Below the pieces are notes generated by a model. That model was not told the DNA's origin. It made no database searches and saw only the letters and a program-made list of their open reading frames with translations. The translations under genes and the position numbers were made by a program. From Sphingobacteriaceae bacterium (lineage in GTDB: Bacteria > Bacteroidota > Bacteroidia > B-17B0 > Aurantibacillaceae), in NCBI GenBank assembly GCA_016705695.1, contig JADJLA010000008.1:62001-126000 (forward strand): a stretch of 64,000 bases of DNA, read 5' to 3'. Of this stretch, positions 55,850 to 63,970 are shown in pieces. The stretch's first letter is position 1; each line of letters opens with the position of its first letter.

Positions 55850-58300
55850 ATGAACAGGATAGTTATCTCATTGGGTTTTATAGCCGCATTTTTAGGTTTA
55901 AGATCTCAAGATTTCCAGGCATTTCAAACAAGTAATTACGCCGGAGTATTAGGTGTTTATAGCAATCCGGCTAGTATTGCCGATAATCGCCTCACTTTTG
56001 ATTTGAACGTTTTTGCCTTGAATTTTGTGGCAGATAACAATTATGTTGGGGTTAAAAGAAGCGCATTAAAGCGTGGAAAAGATGCAGACGGGAAAACGGT
56101 TTTCACAGAGTGGAGCAATACCGATAAGAACTCACCGGGATACTATAAAAATAATTTCATCACAAAACCGGGACCCAAGGATAAAAATGTTTACACTGGT
56201 TTAAGGGTTACTTTACCTTCTTTTATGGTGTCTATAAATCATAAGAATTCTATAGCTTTCAATTGGAGTATTAGAAATTACGCGAATGTTGATGGTATTT
56301 CTCCTGACCTTGCAAAACTTGCATATGAAGAGTTTGTGTACCCAAGCTTATGGGTAACAAATTTAAATAATAAAGATCTACACGTTGCGCAAATGATGTG
56401 GGCAGAGTATGGTTTATCCTATGCGCGCGTTTTAAAAGAAGACGGAGTGCATTTTTTTAAGGCCGGAGCAACAGCAAAACTTTTACAAGGAATTGACGCC
56501 GCTTACATCCGAATAGAGAATTTGGATTACAATTTTCTAACTTCCGATACTTTAAGTCTTTTTAAATCCGAAGTTCAATATGCCCATAGTAATAATTTAG
56601 ATCCTTTTCTTAGTGGTGCAACAGATTCTGAATTTGATTCACAAGAAGCGATCAAATATATGCTTAGAAATGCAAAGTACCCGGGCTTTGGTTTTGATAT
56701 AGGTATGGTTTATGAATTCCGTCCTGAATATGAAAAATACAAATTTGATATGGATGGAGAAAAAGGTCTGTGGAGAAGGGATCAGAATAAGTACAAAACA
56801 AAAATAAGTTTTGCTATAAACGACATTGGCGGTATTCGTTTTAAGAAAGGATTGATCGCTAACGATTTTATTGCGGATGTGTCTTTGTGGAATTTAAAGG
56901 CGGTTAACGTAAAAAGCGTTGATGGATTTGATTCATTAATGAGTAATATGTTTGTTTCACGTCCAACTCAAACAACATTTAAAATGTCGCTTCCAACTGC
57001 AATTAATTTAGGAGTTGATCAACATCTTTGGAAACCTTTTTATGTAAGTCTTAATGCAAATATTTGCAATTTGCAAAAGAATAAAACTGCTCGTGTTCAC
57101 GATTATACAACTATTTCCCTCGCACCGCGATTTGATCATAAATGGTTCGGATTAACATTGCCTGTAAACTATAGTGCATTAACAGCGCGACGAGGTGAAG
57201 CAATTACTTTAGGAACAATGGTAAGGATCGGTCCATTGATGGTTGGTACAAATAACATGCCCGGATTATTTTTTAAAGATATCTATGGGGCGAGTTTTTA
57301 TGCATCACTTAGAATGCCTGTTCCTGCAGGTCATCCGAGAGATAGAGATAAAGATGGTATCTCAGATAAAAAAGATCTTTGTAGAGATGTTCCCGGTGTT
57401 TGGGAGTTTGTGGGTTGTCCTGATAAAGATGGTGATCATATTCAAGATAAAGACGACAAGTGTCCTGACATTCCGGGTATAAAAGAATTGCAAGGTTGTC
57501 CTGATAAAGATGGTGACGGAATTACGGATGCAGAAGATGCTTGTCCGGATGATAAAGGACCTGTTGAATTTAAAGGATGTCCTGATAAAGATGGTGATAA
57601 GATCATCGACAAAGAGGATGAGTGTCCTGATGAAGCCGGTATAAAAGAATTTATGGGTTGTCCTGATCGTGATGGCGACGGCACTCCTGACAAATATGAT
57701 AATTGTATTGATGTATTTGGTCCTAAGGAATACAAAGGATGTCCTGATCGTGACGGTGATAGCATTTTAGATAAAGAAGATTCTTGTCCTGATGTATTTG
57801 GTCCACGCGGAAATAAAGGTTGTCCTTGGCCTGATACCGATGGTGATGGTGTGTATGATAAAGACGATGCTTGTCCTACAACTCCGGGTTTAAAAGAATT
57901 AAAAGGATGTCCTCCTCCGCCTCCAATGAAAGAGCGTGAGAAGAAGATCCTAGAAAAAGCGTTCTCTAGTTTAGAGTTTGCTTCTGCTAAGGATATCATT
58001 AAACCAATATCATTCCCATCTTTAAATGATCTTGCAAAACTTTGTAAAGAGCATAAAGCAGATTGGAAATTAACGTTGAGCGGACATACCGATAACCAAG
58101 GTGATGCTGATAAGAACATGACCTTGTCAGAGAAACGCAGTAAGGCTGTGAAAGCATATCTCGTTAAGAAAGGTGTGCCTGCAGAGAATGTAAATGTTGA
58201 ATGGTTTGGTCAAACTGTACCTATTGGAGATAATGCCACCCCAGAGGGTAGACAGAAAAACCGTAGGGTAGAGATGAAGGTGATCTTCAAAGAAAAGTAA
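55850..58300 (+). CDS. DUF5723-like barrel fused to TSP3 repeats and OmpA peptidoglycan-binding domain
   Basis: 816 residues from ATG 55850. A signal peptide is followed by a DUF5723-like outer-membrane barrel (about 20-490), recognised by QTSNYAGVLGVYSNPASIADNRLTFDLNVFALNF. Next come seven calcium-binding thrombospondin type-3-like repeats (about 498-688) of the form D(K/R)DGDxxxDxxDxC separated by GCP. The C-terminal OmpA domain has the LSGHTDNQGDADKNMTLSEKRSKAV and NRRVEMKVI motifs. The design would link an outer-membrane barrel through a rigid stalk to peptidoglycan. A terminator follows, then a TPR/propeller protein, so the pair resembles PorE-like T9SS neighbours. Confidence 0.9.
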   Translation: MNRIVISLGFIAAFLGLRSQDFQAFQTSNYAGVLGVYSNPASIADNRLTFDLNVFALNFVADNNYVGVKRSALKRGKDADGKTVFTEWSNTDKNSPGYYKNNFITKPGPKDKNVYTGLRVTLPSFMVSINHKNSIAFNWSIRNYANVDGISPDLAKLAYEEFVYPSLWVTNLNNKDLHVAQMMWAEYGLSYARVLKEDGVHFFKAGATAKLLQGIDAAYIRIENLDYNFLTSDTLSLFKSEVQYAHSNNLDPFLSGATDSEFDSQEAIKYMLRNAKYPGFGFDIGMVYEFRPEYEKYKFDMDGEKGLWRRDQNKYKTKISFAINDIGGIRFKKGLIANDFIADVSLWNLKAVNVKSVDGFDSLMSNMFVSRPTQTTFKMSLPTAINLGVDQHLWKPFYVSLNANICNLQKNKTARVHDYTTISLAPRFDHKWFGLTLPVNYSALTARRGEAITLGTMVRIGPLMVGTNNMPGLFFKDIYGASFYASLRMPVPAGHPRDRDKDGISDKKDLCRDVPGVWEFVGCPDKDGDHIQDKDDKCPDIPGIKELQGCPDKDGDGITDAEDACPDDKGPVEFKGCPDKDGDKIIDKEDECPDEAGIKEFMGCPDRDGDGTPDKYDNCIDVFGPKEYKGCPDRDGDSILDKEDSCPDVFGPRGNKGCPWPDTDGDGVYDKDDACPTTPGLKELKGCPPPPPMKEREKKILEKAFSSLEFASAKDIIKPISFPSLNDLAKLCKEHKADWKLTLSGHTDNQGDADKNMTLSEKRSKAVKAYLVKKGVPAENVNVEWFGQTVPIGDNATPEGRQKNRRVEMKVIFKEK
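57341..57913 (+). repeat. seven tandem TSP3-like calcium-binding repeats (coding)
   Basis: Seven units of about 26 residues, each with DxDGDxxxDxxDxC and ending in a GCP turn. The nucleotide copies diverge, so this is an old protein repeat rather than recent duplication. Confidence 0.85.
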
Positions 58301-58317
58301 ACACCTAAATAATTAAG

Positions 58318-58351
58318 AGGCCCGTTGCGATACGTCGTAACGGGCCTTTTT
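58318..58351 (+). terminator. intrinsic terminator after the barrel-TSP3-OmpA gene
   Basis: AGGCCCGTTGCGA pairs with TCGTAACGGGCCT (13 bp, one G-T wobble, loop TACG), followed by a T-run, 17 bp after the stop. Confidence 0.9.
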
Positions 58352-58471
58352 CTTTTAGCTCCTTAGATAATAGCCTGTTTTGGAGCTAGATGAATTATAA
58401 ACAATTTGCGTTTTTTTCGCTTAAATAAGTTCCCAAAATTCAATTTTGTTGTTATATTTAAGGAGTTGATT

Positions 58472-60085
58472 ATGGGCCAAATGCGTATGAGATCTATACT
58501 TGTGGTGATGCTTTTATTTGTCATCAGTTTAGGTCATTCTCAAACCAAAAATTTATCAAAGTTAGGCGAAGACGATGCCAATGAGCATTTTCAGCACAAG
58601 AACTATTTGATGGCCATTCCTATTTACCGTAAGGAATTAAAAAAGTATCCCGACAATGATCAAATGCGCTACAAGTTGGCTAAATGTTTATTGTATACAA
58701 GGATCAACAGACAGGAAGCTGTGCAGCATTTAGAAAAATTAGTGAACAAGAATGATAAGTATGCTGAAGCTTGGAAGGAATTGGGAAAAGCCTATCATTT
58801 AACTAATCAACTTGAAAAGGCAGAAAATGCTTACAAAAAATACGTCGAATTAAAACCAAAGAAAGAAGAAGAGATCAAATATTTCTTAAAACAAATTGCA
58901 AACGCTCGTGTTTACATGAACAATCCTGTAAATGTTACATTTCAAAATATGGGTCCTGAGATAAATAGCGATGAACCCGATTATTATCCATTTGTAAATA
59001 ATACCGAAACTTTTTTAGGATTCACTTCTCGTAGAAAAGAGAATTTTGGTGGTAAAAAAGTAGAGATGGATGGATGCAGGAGTAGTGATGTGTATTTTTC
59101 AAAGATAGAGGACGGAAATGGCAAATGGATAAAGCCTGTGAATGCAGGAAAGTTAATTAATACCGGTTTTGATGAGCAAATAGTTGGTTTAAAAAAAGAT
59201 GCTTCTGAATTAGTTATTTATATAGATCACGTAGATAAATACGGAGATCTGTACACTACAACTTCAAAACCTGATAGTAAATCGGGAGCAACAGCAGGGC
59301 CGAATTTTCCTTATCAGAAAATAAAATTGATCGACCCTATCATCAACGAAAAAATTGAAACATCCGGATCATTTAGCGAAGACGGAAGTGTTTTCTTTTT
59401 TACACGTCGAGATAAATTTCAAGAAGGAAATAATGATCTTTTCATGGTAAGGAGGCTTCCTAGTGGAAAGTGGGCGCCTGCACAAAAATTACCGCCAACT
59501 ATTAATACAGAGTACAACGAAGATTTTCCTTTTCTATCTGAAGATTGCCAAACCTTGTATTTTGCAAGCGAAGGCCACAACAGCATGGGTGGATACGATC
59601 TTTTTAGAACCGTTTGGAACCCGGAGGACAATTCTTTCTCAAAACCTGAAAATTTAGGTTACCCAATTAATTCAACCGATGATGATCGCAGTATTTGCGT
59701 AACACCTGATAACAGGGTAGGGTATGTTAGTGCGTTCAGGCCCGGTGGATTTGGTGATCTAGATATTTATCGCATTAAGTTCAACGAAACTGATCAGATC
59801 ATACGTATCTTAATTGGGCAATTATGGTTGGGCGATAGTATTCCTGAACATCAACCAAAAGAAATTATTTCTTCCATCATCGCCACAAACAAAACTACCA
59901 ATCAGGAATTTACCTTTGTTCCTCACCATAAAACCGGGCGCTTTGTAATGAGTTTACCGGCGGGTAAGTATAGCATCCTTGTTAACGCCAATGGTTACAA
60001 AGATCTTAAAGAAGAAATGGAGATCTCGGATTTTGGCCACATTGAGATCGAGAAGGAAAAGAATTATTTACTTAATAAGAAGTAG
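58472..60085 (+). CDS. TPR and PD40 beta-propeller exported protein (PorE-like without OmpA)
   Basis: 537 residues from ATG 58472, chosen because an AAGGAG lies at 58460-58465 and the Met is followed by a usable signal peptide (ILVVMLLFVISLGHSQ); longer TTG starts are possible. TPR-like helices (about 35-145, EAWKELGKAYHLTNQLEKAENAYKKYVELKPK) precede a PD40/WD40-type propeller (SDEPDYYPFVNNTETFLGFTSRR, EDFPFLSEDCQTLYFASEG, FRPGGFGDLDIYRI). A carboxypeptidase-regulatory-like domain ends it. This is the PorE order minus the OmpA domain; the OmpA function may be supplied by the preceding gene (inference). Confidence 0.82.
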   Translation: MGQMRMRSILVVMLLFVISLGHSQTKNLSKLGEDDANEHFQHKNYLMAIPIYRKELKKYPDNDQMRYKLAKCLLYTRINRQEAVQHLEKLVNKNDKYAEAWKELGKAYHLTNQLEKAENAYKKYVELKPKKEEEIKYFLKQIANARVYMNNPVNVTFQNMGPEINSDEPDYYPFVNNTETFLGFTSRRKENFGGKKVEMDGCRSSDVYFSKIEDGNGKWIKPVNAGKLINTGFDEQIVGLKKDASELVIYIDHVDKYGDLYTTTSKPDSKSGATAGPNFPYQKIKLIDPIINEKIETSGSFSEDGSVFFFTRRDKFQEGNNDLFMVRRLPSGKWAPAQKLPPTINTEYNEDFPFLSEDCQTLYFASEGHNSMGGYDLFRTVWNPEDNSFSKPENLGYPINSTDDDRSICVTPDNRVGYVSAFRPGGFGDLDIYRIKFNETDQIIRILIGQLWLGDSIPEHQPKEIISSIIATNKTTNQEFTFVPHHKTGRFVMSLPAGKYSILVNANGYKDLKEEMEISDFGHIEIEKEKNYLLNKK

Positions 60086-60092
60086 CGATAAG

Positions 60093-60260
60093 TTTTCCCA
60101 TCCCTCTCTTGAGGGGGTGCCGCTTTAGCGGCGGGGGAGGAAAATAAAAAACCATCACAAGATCTGTGATGGTTTTTTTGTGAATTTATTTTGCTTAGCA
60201 TTCCTCCCCCGTCTTCTGCTTACGCAGAATCCACCCCCTCAAGAGGGGGATGGATGGAAA
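60093..60260. repeat. 168-bp imperfect palindrome in a convergent spacer
   Basis: Arms 60093-60119 and 60232-60260 (CCCTCTTGAGGGGGTG-type and complement, one or two mismatches) flank GGGGGAGGAA/TTCCTCCCCC inner arms (60132-60141, 60201-60210). Small hairpins GCCGC-TTTA-GCGGC and TCTGC-TTAC-GCAGA sit inside each half. CACCCCCTCAAGAGGGGG-type repeats are familiar from Bacteroidota intergenic DNA, from recall. Confidence 0.7.
60146..60178. terminator. intrinsic terminator inside the palindrome
   Basis: AAAAAACCATCACA pairs with TGTGATGGTTTTTT (14 bp, 5-base loop AGATC). It would end transcription of the TPR/propeller gene. Confidence 0.85.
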
Positions 60261-60262
60261 AC

Positions 60263-60295
60263 AAAAAACCCATCATTTATTTGATGGGTTTTTTT
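60263..60295. terminator. intrinsic terminator of the rpsF-rpsR-rplI operon
   Basis: AAAAAACCCATCA pairs with TGATGGGTTTTTT (13 bp, 6-base loop), 18 bp past the rplI stop and active in both orientations by its A/T-run flanks. Confidence 0.85.
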
Positions 60296-60313
60296 ATTGA
60301 ATGTGTATTGTTA

Positions 60314-60760
60314 TTACTCAGCTATTACTTCGAAGTTAATTGTTGCAGCAACTTCTTTGTATAAACGAACTTTAGCAGTGTAGTTTCCTAATTGTTTGAT
60401 ACCATCACCTGCAATTTCGATATTCTTACGCTCGATAGCATAACCTGCTTTTGTTAAAGCATCAGCTAATTGAATGTTTGTAACCGAACCAAAGATCTTT
60501 CCGTTCTCGCCTGCTTTAGCGCCAACTTTGATGCTAACACCTGCAAGTTTTTCTGCATTAGCTGCAGCTTCTTTACGAAGTTTTTCTTCTTTAAAAGAAC
60601 GTTGCTTCATAGTTTCAGCGTGCTGTTTTTTAGCACTCTCTGTTGCTAAGCTAGCAAGACCTTGTGGTATAAGGAAGTTACGACCGTAACCATTTTTTAC
60701 AGCTACAAGATCATGCTTGTAACCTAAACCTTTAATATCTTGTTTTAATATGATTTCCAT
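60314..60760 (-). CDS. rplI: 50S ribosomal protein L9
   Basis: 148 residues. The N-terminal rRNA-binding domain starts MEIILKQDIKGLGYKHDLVAVKNGYGRNFLIPQGLA, the L9 signature, followed by the long connecting helix (AKKQHAETMKQRSFKEEKLRKEAAANAEKL) and the C-terminal domain. Third gene of rpsF-rpsR-rplI, 12 bp after rpsR. It has an unusually strong Shine-Dalgarno for this phylum. Confidence 0.96.
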   Translation of the reverse strand: MEIILKQDIKGLGYKHDLVAVKNGYGRNFLIPQGLASLATESAKKQHAETMKQRSFKEEKLRKEAAANAEKLAGVSIKVGAKAGENGKIFGSVTNIQLADALTKAGYAIERKNIEIAGDGIKQLGNYTAKVRLYKEVAATINFEVIAE

Positions 60761-60765
60761 TGTGT

Positions 60766-60772
60766 CCTCCTT
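60766..60772 (-). promoter_or_regulatory. strong Shine-Dalgarno of rplI
   Basis: Minus-strand AAGGAGG ends 5 bases before the rplI ATG. Shine-Dalgarno sites are uncommon in Bacteroidota, so this one stands out and fixes the start. Confidence 0.75.
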
Positions 60773-61039
60773 TTATTTTAATAGATCCGCTACGTAAGGC
60801 ATCAACGATAAGTGACGTGCACGCTTTACGGCTTGTGCAACTTTACGTTGGTATTTTAAAGAAGTACCGGTTAAACGGCGTGGTAATAACTTACCTTGCT
60901 CGTTAACAAACTTCAATAAAAAGTCTGGGTCTTTATAGTCAATGTATTTGATACCGCTCTTTTTGAAACGGCAGTATTTTTTCTTCTTCGCCTCAACTGA
61001 TGGAGGGTTTAGATATCTTATTTCTTTTGATGTTGCCAT
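60773..61039 (-). CDS. rpsR: 30S ribosomal protein S18
   Basis: 88 residues with the S18 core YRFKKSGIKYIDYKDPDFLLKFVNEQGKLLPRRLTGTSLKYQRKVAQAVKRARHLSLMPYV (quoted in part by its landmarks CRFKKSG, PRRLTG, RARHLSLMPY). Middle gene of the ribosomal operon. S18 binds with S6 to the 16S rRNA platform. Confidence 0.97.
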   Translation of the reverse strand: MATSKEIRYLNPPSVEAKKKKYCRFKKSGIKYIDYKDPDFLLKFVNEQGKLLPRRLTGTSLKYQRKVAQAVKRARHLSLMPYVADLLK

Positions 61040-61061
61040 GATTTAATGTTTTTAGGGTTAA

Positions 61062-61433
61062 TTACGCGCTGGCGTTCTCTTTCTTTTTTGTTTTTCCGTC
61101 AGCAATTCTTCCTCTACGTTTTGTGCTGTAAGCAATAGCATGTTTGTCTAATACCACAGTTAAGAAACGTAAAACACGTTCATCACGTTTGTAGGCAACT
61201 TCTAACTGGCTAACAATATCAATACTGCTAGAGTTAAATTCCATCAAATGATAAAATCCTGTTGTTTTCTTTTGTATCGGATAGGCTAGTTTCTTTAGCC
61301 CCCAATTCTCCTCATTAATCACCTTACCACCTAAGTCGGTAATGGTTTTCTTGAATTTTTTTGCGGCCTCCTTTGCCTGTTCATCAGACAAAACGGGAGT
61401 TAAAATGAAGACCGTCTCATAATGTTTATCCAT
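61062..61433 (-). CDS. rpsF: 30S ribosomal protein S6
   Basis: 123 residues. Family landmarks are YETVFILTPVLSDEQ, NWGLKKLAYPIQKKTTGFYHLMEF and RVLRFLTVVLDKH, with a basic Lys-rich tail. First gene of rpsF-rpsR-rplI, preceded by a well-formed Bacteroidota promoter. In other bacteria the S6-S18 complex can repress its own mRNA; I did not find a defined leader fold here. Confidence 0.96.
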   Translation of the reverse strand: MDKHYETVFILTPVLSDEQAKEAAKKFKKTITDLGGKVINEENWGLKKLAYPIQKKTTGFYHLMEFNSSSIDIVSQLEVAYKRDERVLRFLTVVLDKHAIAYSTKRRGRIADGKTKKKENASA

Positions 61434-61454
61434 TTTTATTTTTTATAAGGGATG

Positions 61455-61485
61455 CAAAGATAGTAAGTTTTTTGGTACTGCAAAA
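61455..61485 (-). promoter_or_regulatory. rpsF operon promoter
   Basis: On the minus strand, TTTTG (61481-61485), an 18-base spacer and TATCTTTG (61455-61462) match the Bacteroidota -33/-7 consensus almost perfectly. The -7 element ends 21 bases before the rpsF start. Confidence 0.75.
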
Positions 61486-61579
61486 GAAAAAATAGCCTGA
61501 AGCCTTGATAATTAAGGGGTTTGAGTAGTGGATCGGAAAAGAATGTTTAGATATAAAATACTGGTTATCAGTAAATTAA

Positions 61580-62428
61580 TTAGGCGTCGATCAAAGCGTT
61601 CAGTTTTTCGGTAAAAAACAAGGCCGTTTTATTGGTATAATACTTGTGCTTAAATTGCCCAACCCACTGTACGCCTTTGATGCAATTGGTTAAAAACATT
61701 TCATCACCATTCATAATGGTATTCATGGTAACCTGGTTCTCAAAATAAAGGATCTTATGTTGATGAGCAATGTTTAAAATGTGTTTACGCATGATGCCTG
61801 CTACGCAGCCTTCGTTCAAAGGAGGAGTGAATAGGGTTCCGTTCTTCACAACAAACACATTGGAGCTAATAGATTCGCAAATATTACTGTTCTCGTTCAC
61901 CAATAAACATTCATCCAAATTCATGCTTTGCTTGGCTAAACCCGCCATTACATAATGCAATGCATTGGTACTTTTTATATTAGAGAGTTTGTTTATTTGT
62001 TTACGCATATCAGCATAAATATCAACCCATAAACCTTTTTGATTAAGTTCATAACCATGCTGCTTTAATGGCTCCGTTTCAATTAAAAAAGAAATATCAT
62101 TTGTTTCCGGCGCATAAAACCCACCTTCATTCCTAATAGCGGTTAAGCGAATTCGCGCATCCGACTTAATATTGTTTTGTATCAAAAGTTCATGGATCAA
62201 GGCGTTGATATTATCGGTCTTAAATTCAGCCGGAACATTCATTCGCAAAACGGTCATGCCTAATTTTAAACGCGTTACATGATCGCTTAAAAACATTACT
62301 TTTCCTTTGGCAAGCCTAATGGTCTCAAACAAAGCATCACCATATCTAAACGCTCGGTTTGTGAACGAAATTGCAGGCTCGTAAATGCTTATCAAATGAC
62401 CGTTGTATATGCAGTAGCTATCTTCCAT
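61580..62428 (-). CDS. aminotransferase class IV (PabC/IlvE-like)
   Basis: 282-residue PLP enzyme of fold type IV. The N-terminal RAFRYGDALFETIRL block, the PLP lysine in NIKSTNALHYVMAGL, and the phosphate-binding GCVAGIMRKHIL and LTNCIKGVQWV segments are visible. The family covers 4-amino-4-deoxychorismate lyase (PabC), branched-chain aminotransferase and D-amino-acid transaminase. Size and the short C-terminus favour a PabC-like lyase, but the substrate cannot be settled. It reads divergently from the SPT-like gene. Confidence 0.85.
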   Translation of the reverse strand: MEDSYCIYNGHLISIYEPAISFTNRAFRYGDALFETIRLAKGKVMFLSDHVTRLKLGMTVLRMNVPAEFKTDNINALIHELLIQNNIKSDARIRLTAIRNEGGFYAPETNDISFLIETEPLKQHGYELNQKGLWVDIYADMRKQINKLSNIKSTNALHYVMAGLAKQSMNLDECLLVNENSNICESISSNVFVVKNGTLFTPPLNEGCVAGIMRKHILNIAHQHKILYFENQVTMNTIMNGDEMFLTNCIKGVQWVGQFKHKYYTNKTALFFTEKLNALIDA

Positions 62429-62520
62429 TGAATATTTGAAGGTCGGAAAAGGAAGGGCTTAAAATGTGTATAATTATCCCAAATTAATAACAAATTCAGG
62501 TTAATCAATGCCTTTGGGCC

Positions 62521-62551
62521 TTTGAGTTTACGCGGAAAAACCGTACTTTTG
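62521..62551 (+). promoter_or_regulatory. promoter of the SPT-like gene
   Basis: TTTG (62521-62524), exactly 19 bases, then TACTTTTG (62544-62551): a perfect fit to the Bacteroidota TTTG-N19-TAnnTTTG consensus, 24 bases before ATG 62576. Confidence 0.8.
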
Positions 62552-62575
62552 GCGTTCATTATTCACAACAAACAT

Positions 62576-63832
62576 ATGAAGGATATTTTCAAGAAAGTAA
62601 CGGATAACATGGGGCCAATTGGCGAACATGCTAAAGAATCTCACGGGTATTTTACATTCCCAAAATTAGAGGGCGATATTGGCCCCCATATGATATTTAG
62701 AGGAAAAAAACTATTGAATTGGAGCTTGAACAATTATTTAGGTTTAGCCAATCATCCTGAAGTTCGTAAAACGGATGCAGAAGCTGCGGCTCAATATGGT
62801 TTAGCGGCTCCAATGGGGGCGCGTATGATGAGTGGAAATTCTGATCTTCACGAGCGTTTAGAAAAAGAACTTTCTGCCTTTGTAAAAAAGGAAGACACCA
62901 TCCTTTGTAATTTTGGTTATCAGGCAATGGTAAGTGCTATTGATTCATTGGTTGACCGTCATGATGTAATAGTTTACGATGCCGAAAGTCATGCTTGTAT
63001 ATTAGATGGTATGCGTTTGCATATGGGAAAACGCTTTGTATTTAAACATAATGATATTGCTGATTGTGAAAAACAATTGCAACGCGCTACAAAAATTGCA
63101 GAAACAACAGGTGGTGGAATTTTATTGATCACTGAGGGTGTGTTTGGTATGCGTGGAGATCAAGGTAAGTTGAAAGAGATAGTTGAATTGAAGAAAAAAT
63201 ACATGTTCCGAATGTTTGTTGACGATGCGCATGGAATTGGAACTATGGGTAAAACCGGTGGTGGAACAGGTGAGGAGCAAGGTTGCCAGGATGGAATTGA
63301 CATTTATTTTGGAACATTTGCAAAATCATTTGCATTGATCGGTGGATTTATCAGTTCAACAAAAGACATTATTACTTTTTTGCGTTATAATATGCGTAGT
63401 CAAATATTTGCAAAAAGTTTGCCAACGCCATTAGTAGTTGGTGCTTTAAAGCGCATCGAATTAATGCGTAACCATCCTGAGTATCGCGAAAAATTATGGG
63501 AGCTTACGCGCTTAATGCAAAGCGGTTTGCAAAAAGCAGGCTTTAATATAGGCGATACAAATTCGCCAGTAACTCCGGTATATTTAAGTGGATCAATACC
63601 TGAGGCAACAAATATGGTAAAGGATCTTCGCGAGAATTTTGGCGTATTCTGTTCAATGGTTACGTACCCTGTAATTCCTAAAGGAATGATCATTTTGCGT
63701 TTGATCCCAACAGCTATGCACACGCCAGAAGATGTTAATTATACAATTGAATGCTTTAGCAAGATCGTAAATAAGTTAAAAAATGGCGAATATATGAGCG
63801 ATAAACTTGCTTCTGTTAAAGTGGACCTATAA
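62576..63832 (+). CDS. serine palmitoyltransferase-like alpha-oxoamine synthase
   Basis: 418 residues from ATG 62576. Alpha-oxoamine synthase fold: NWSLNNYLGLANHPEV, MGARMMSGNSDLHERLE, VDDAHGIGTMGKTGGG, and the PLP lysine in GTFAKSFALIGG. Bacteroidota homologues condense an acyl-CoA with serine (sphingolipids) or cysteate (sulfonolipids such as capnine, linked to gliding in Cytophaga-type bacteria). The alternatives KBL and BioF are less likely because of the N-terminal FPKLEGDIGPHMIFRGKKLLNW and the length. The amino-acid substrate is not resolvable. It ends in a strong terminator. Confidence 0.85.
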   Translation: MKDIFKKVTDNMGPIGEHAKESHGYFTFPKLEGDIGPHMIFRGKKLLNWSLNNYLGLANHPEVRKTDAEAAAQYGLAAPMGARMMSGNSDLHERLEKELSAFVKKEDTILCNFGYQAMVSAIDSLVDRHDVIVYDAESHACILDGMRLHMGKRFVFKHNDIADCEKQLQRATKIAETTGGGILLITEGVFGMRGDQGKLKEIVELKKKYMFRMFVDDAHGIGTMGKTGGGTGEEQGCQDGIDIYFGTFAKSFALIGGFISSTKDIITFLRYNMRSQIFAKSLPTPLVVGALKRIELMRNHPEYREKLWELTRLMQSGLQKAGFNIGDTNSPVTPVYLSGSIPEATNMVKDLRENFGVFCSMVTYPVIPKGMIILRLIPTAMHTPEDVNYTIECFSKIVNKLKNGEYMSDKLASVKVDL

Positions 63833-63861
63833 TATAGGGTTTTAATCGCCTAAATTGTTTT

Positions 63862-63895
63862 AAACTCCCCTTTTGTTAAAGGGGAGTTTTTTTTT
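63862..63895 (+). terminator. intrinsic terminator of the SPT-like gene
   Basis: AAACTCCCCTTT pairs with AAAGGGGAGTTT (12 bp, loop TGTT), followed by nine Ts, 30 bp after the stop. Confidence 0.9.
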
Positions 63896-63970
63896 CACAA
63901 TAACTAAAATAAATTTAAAGTGATTGTTTAATTCACTAATTTTGAAACTCAAACCTATAAATTACACAAA

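Noticed and set aside
57341..57913. Regular repeats considered as a CRISPR-like or satellite array
   Set aside because: They are in-frame TSP3 protein repeats with synonymous divergence, not identical DNA repeats with spacers.
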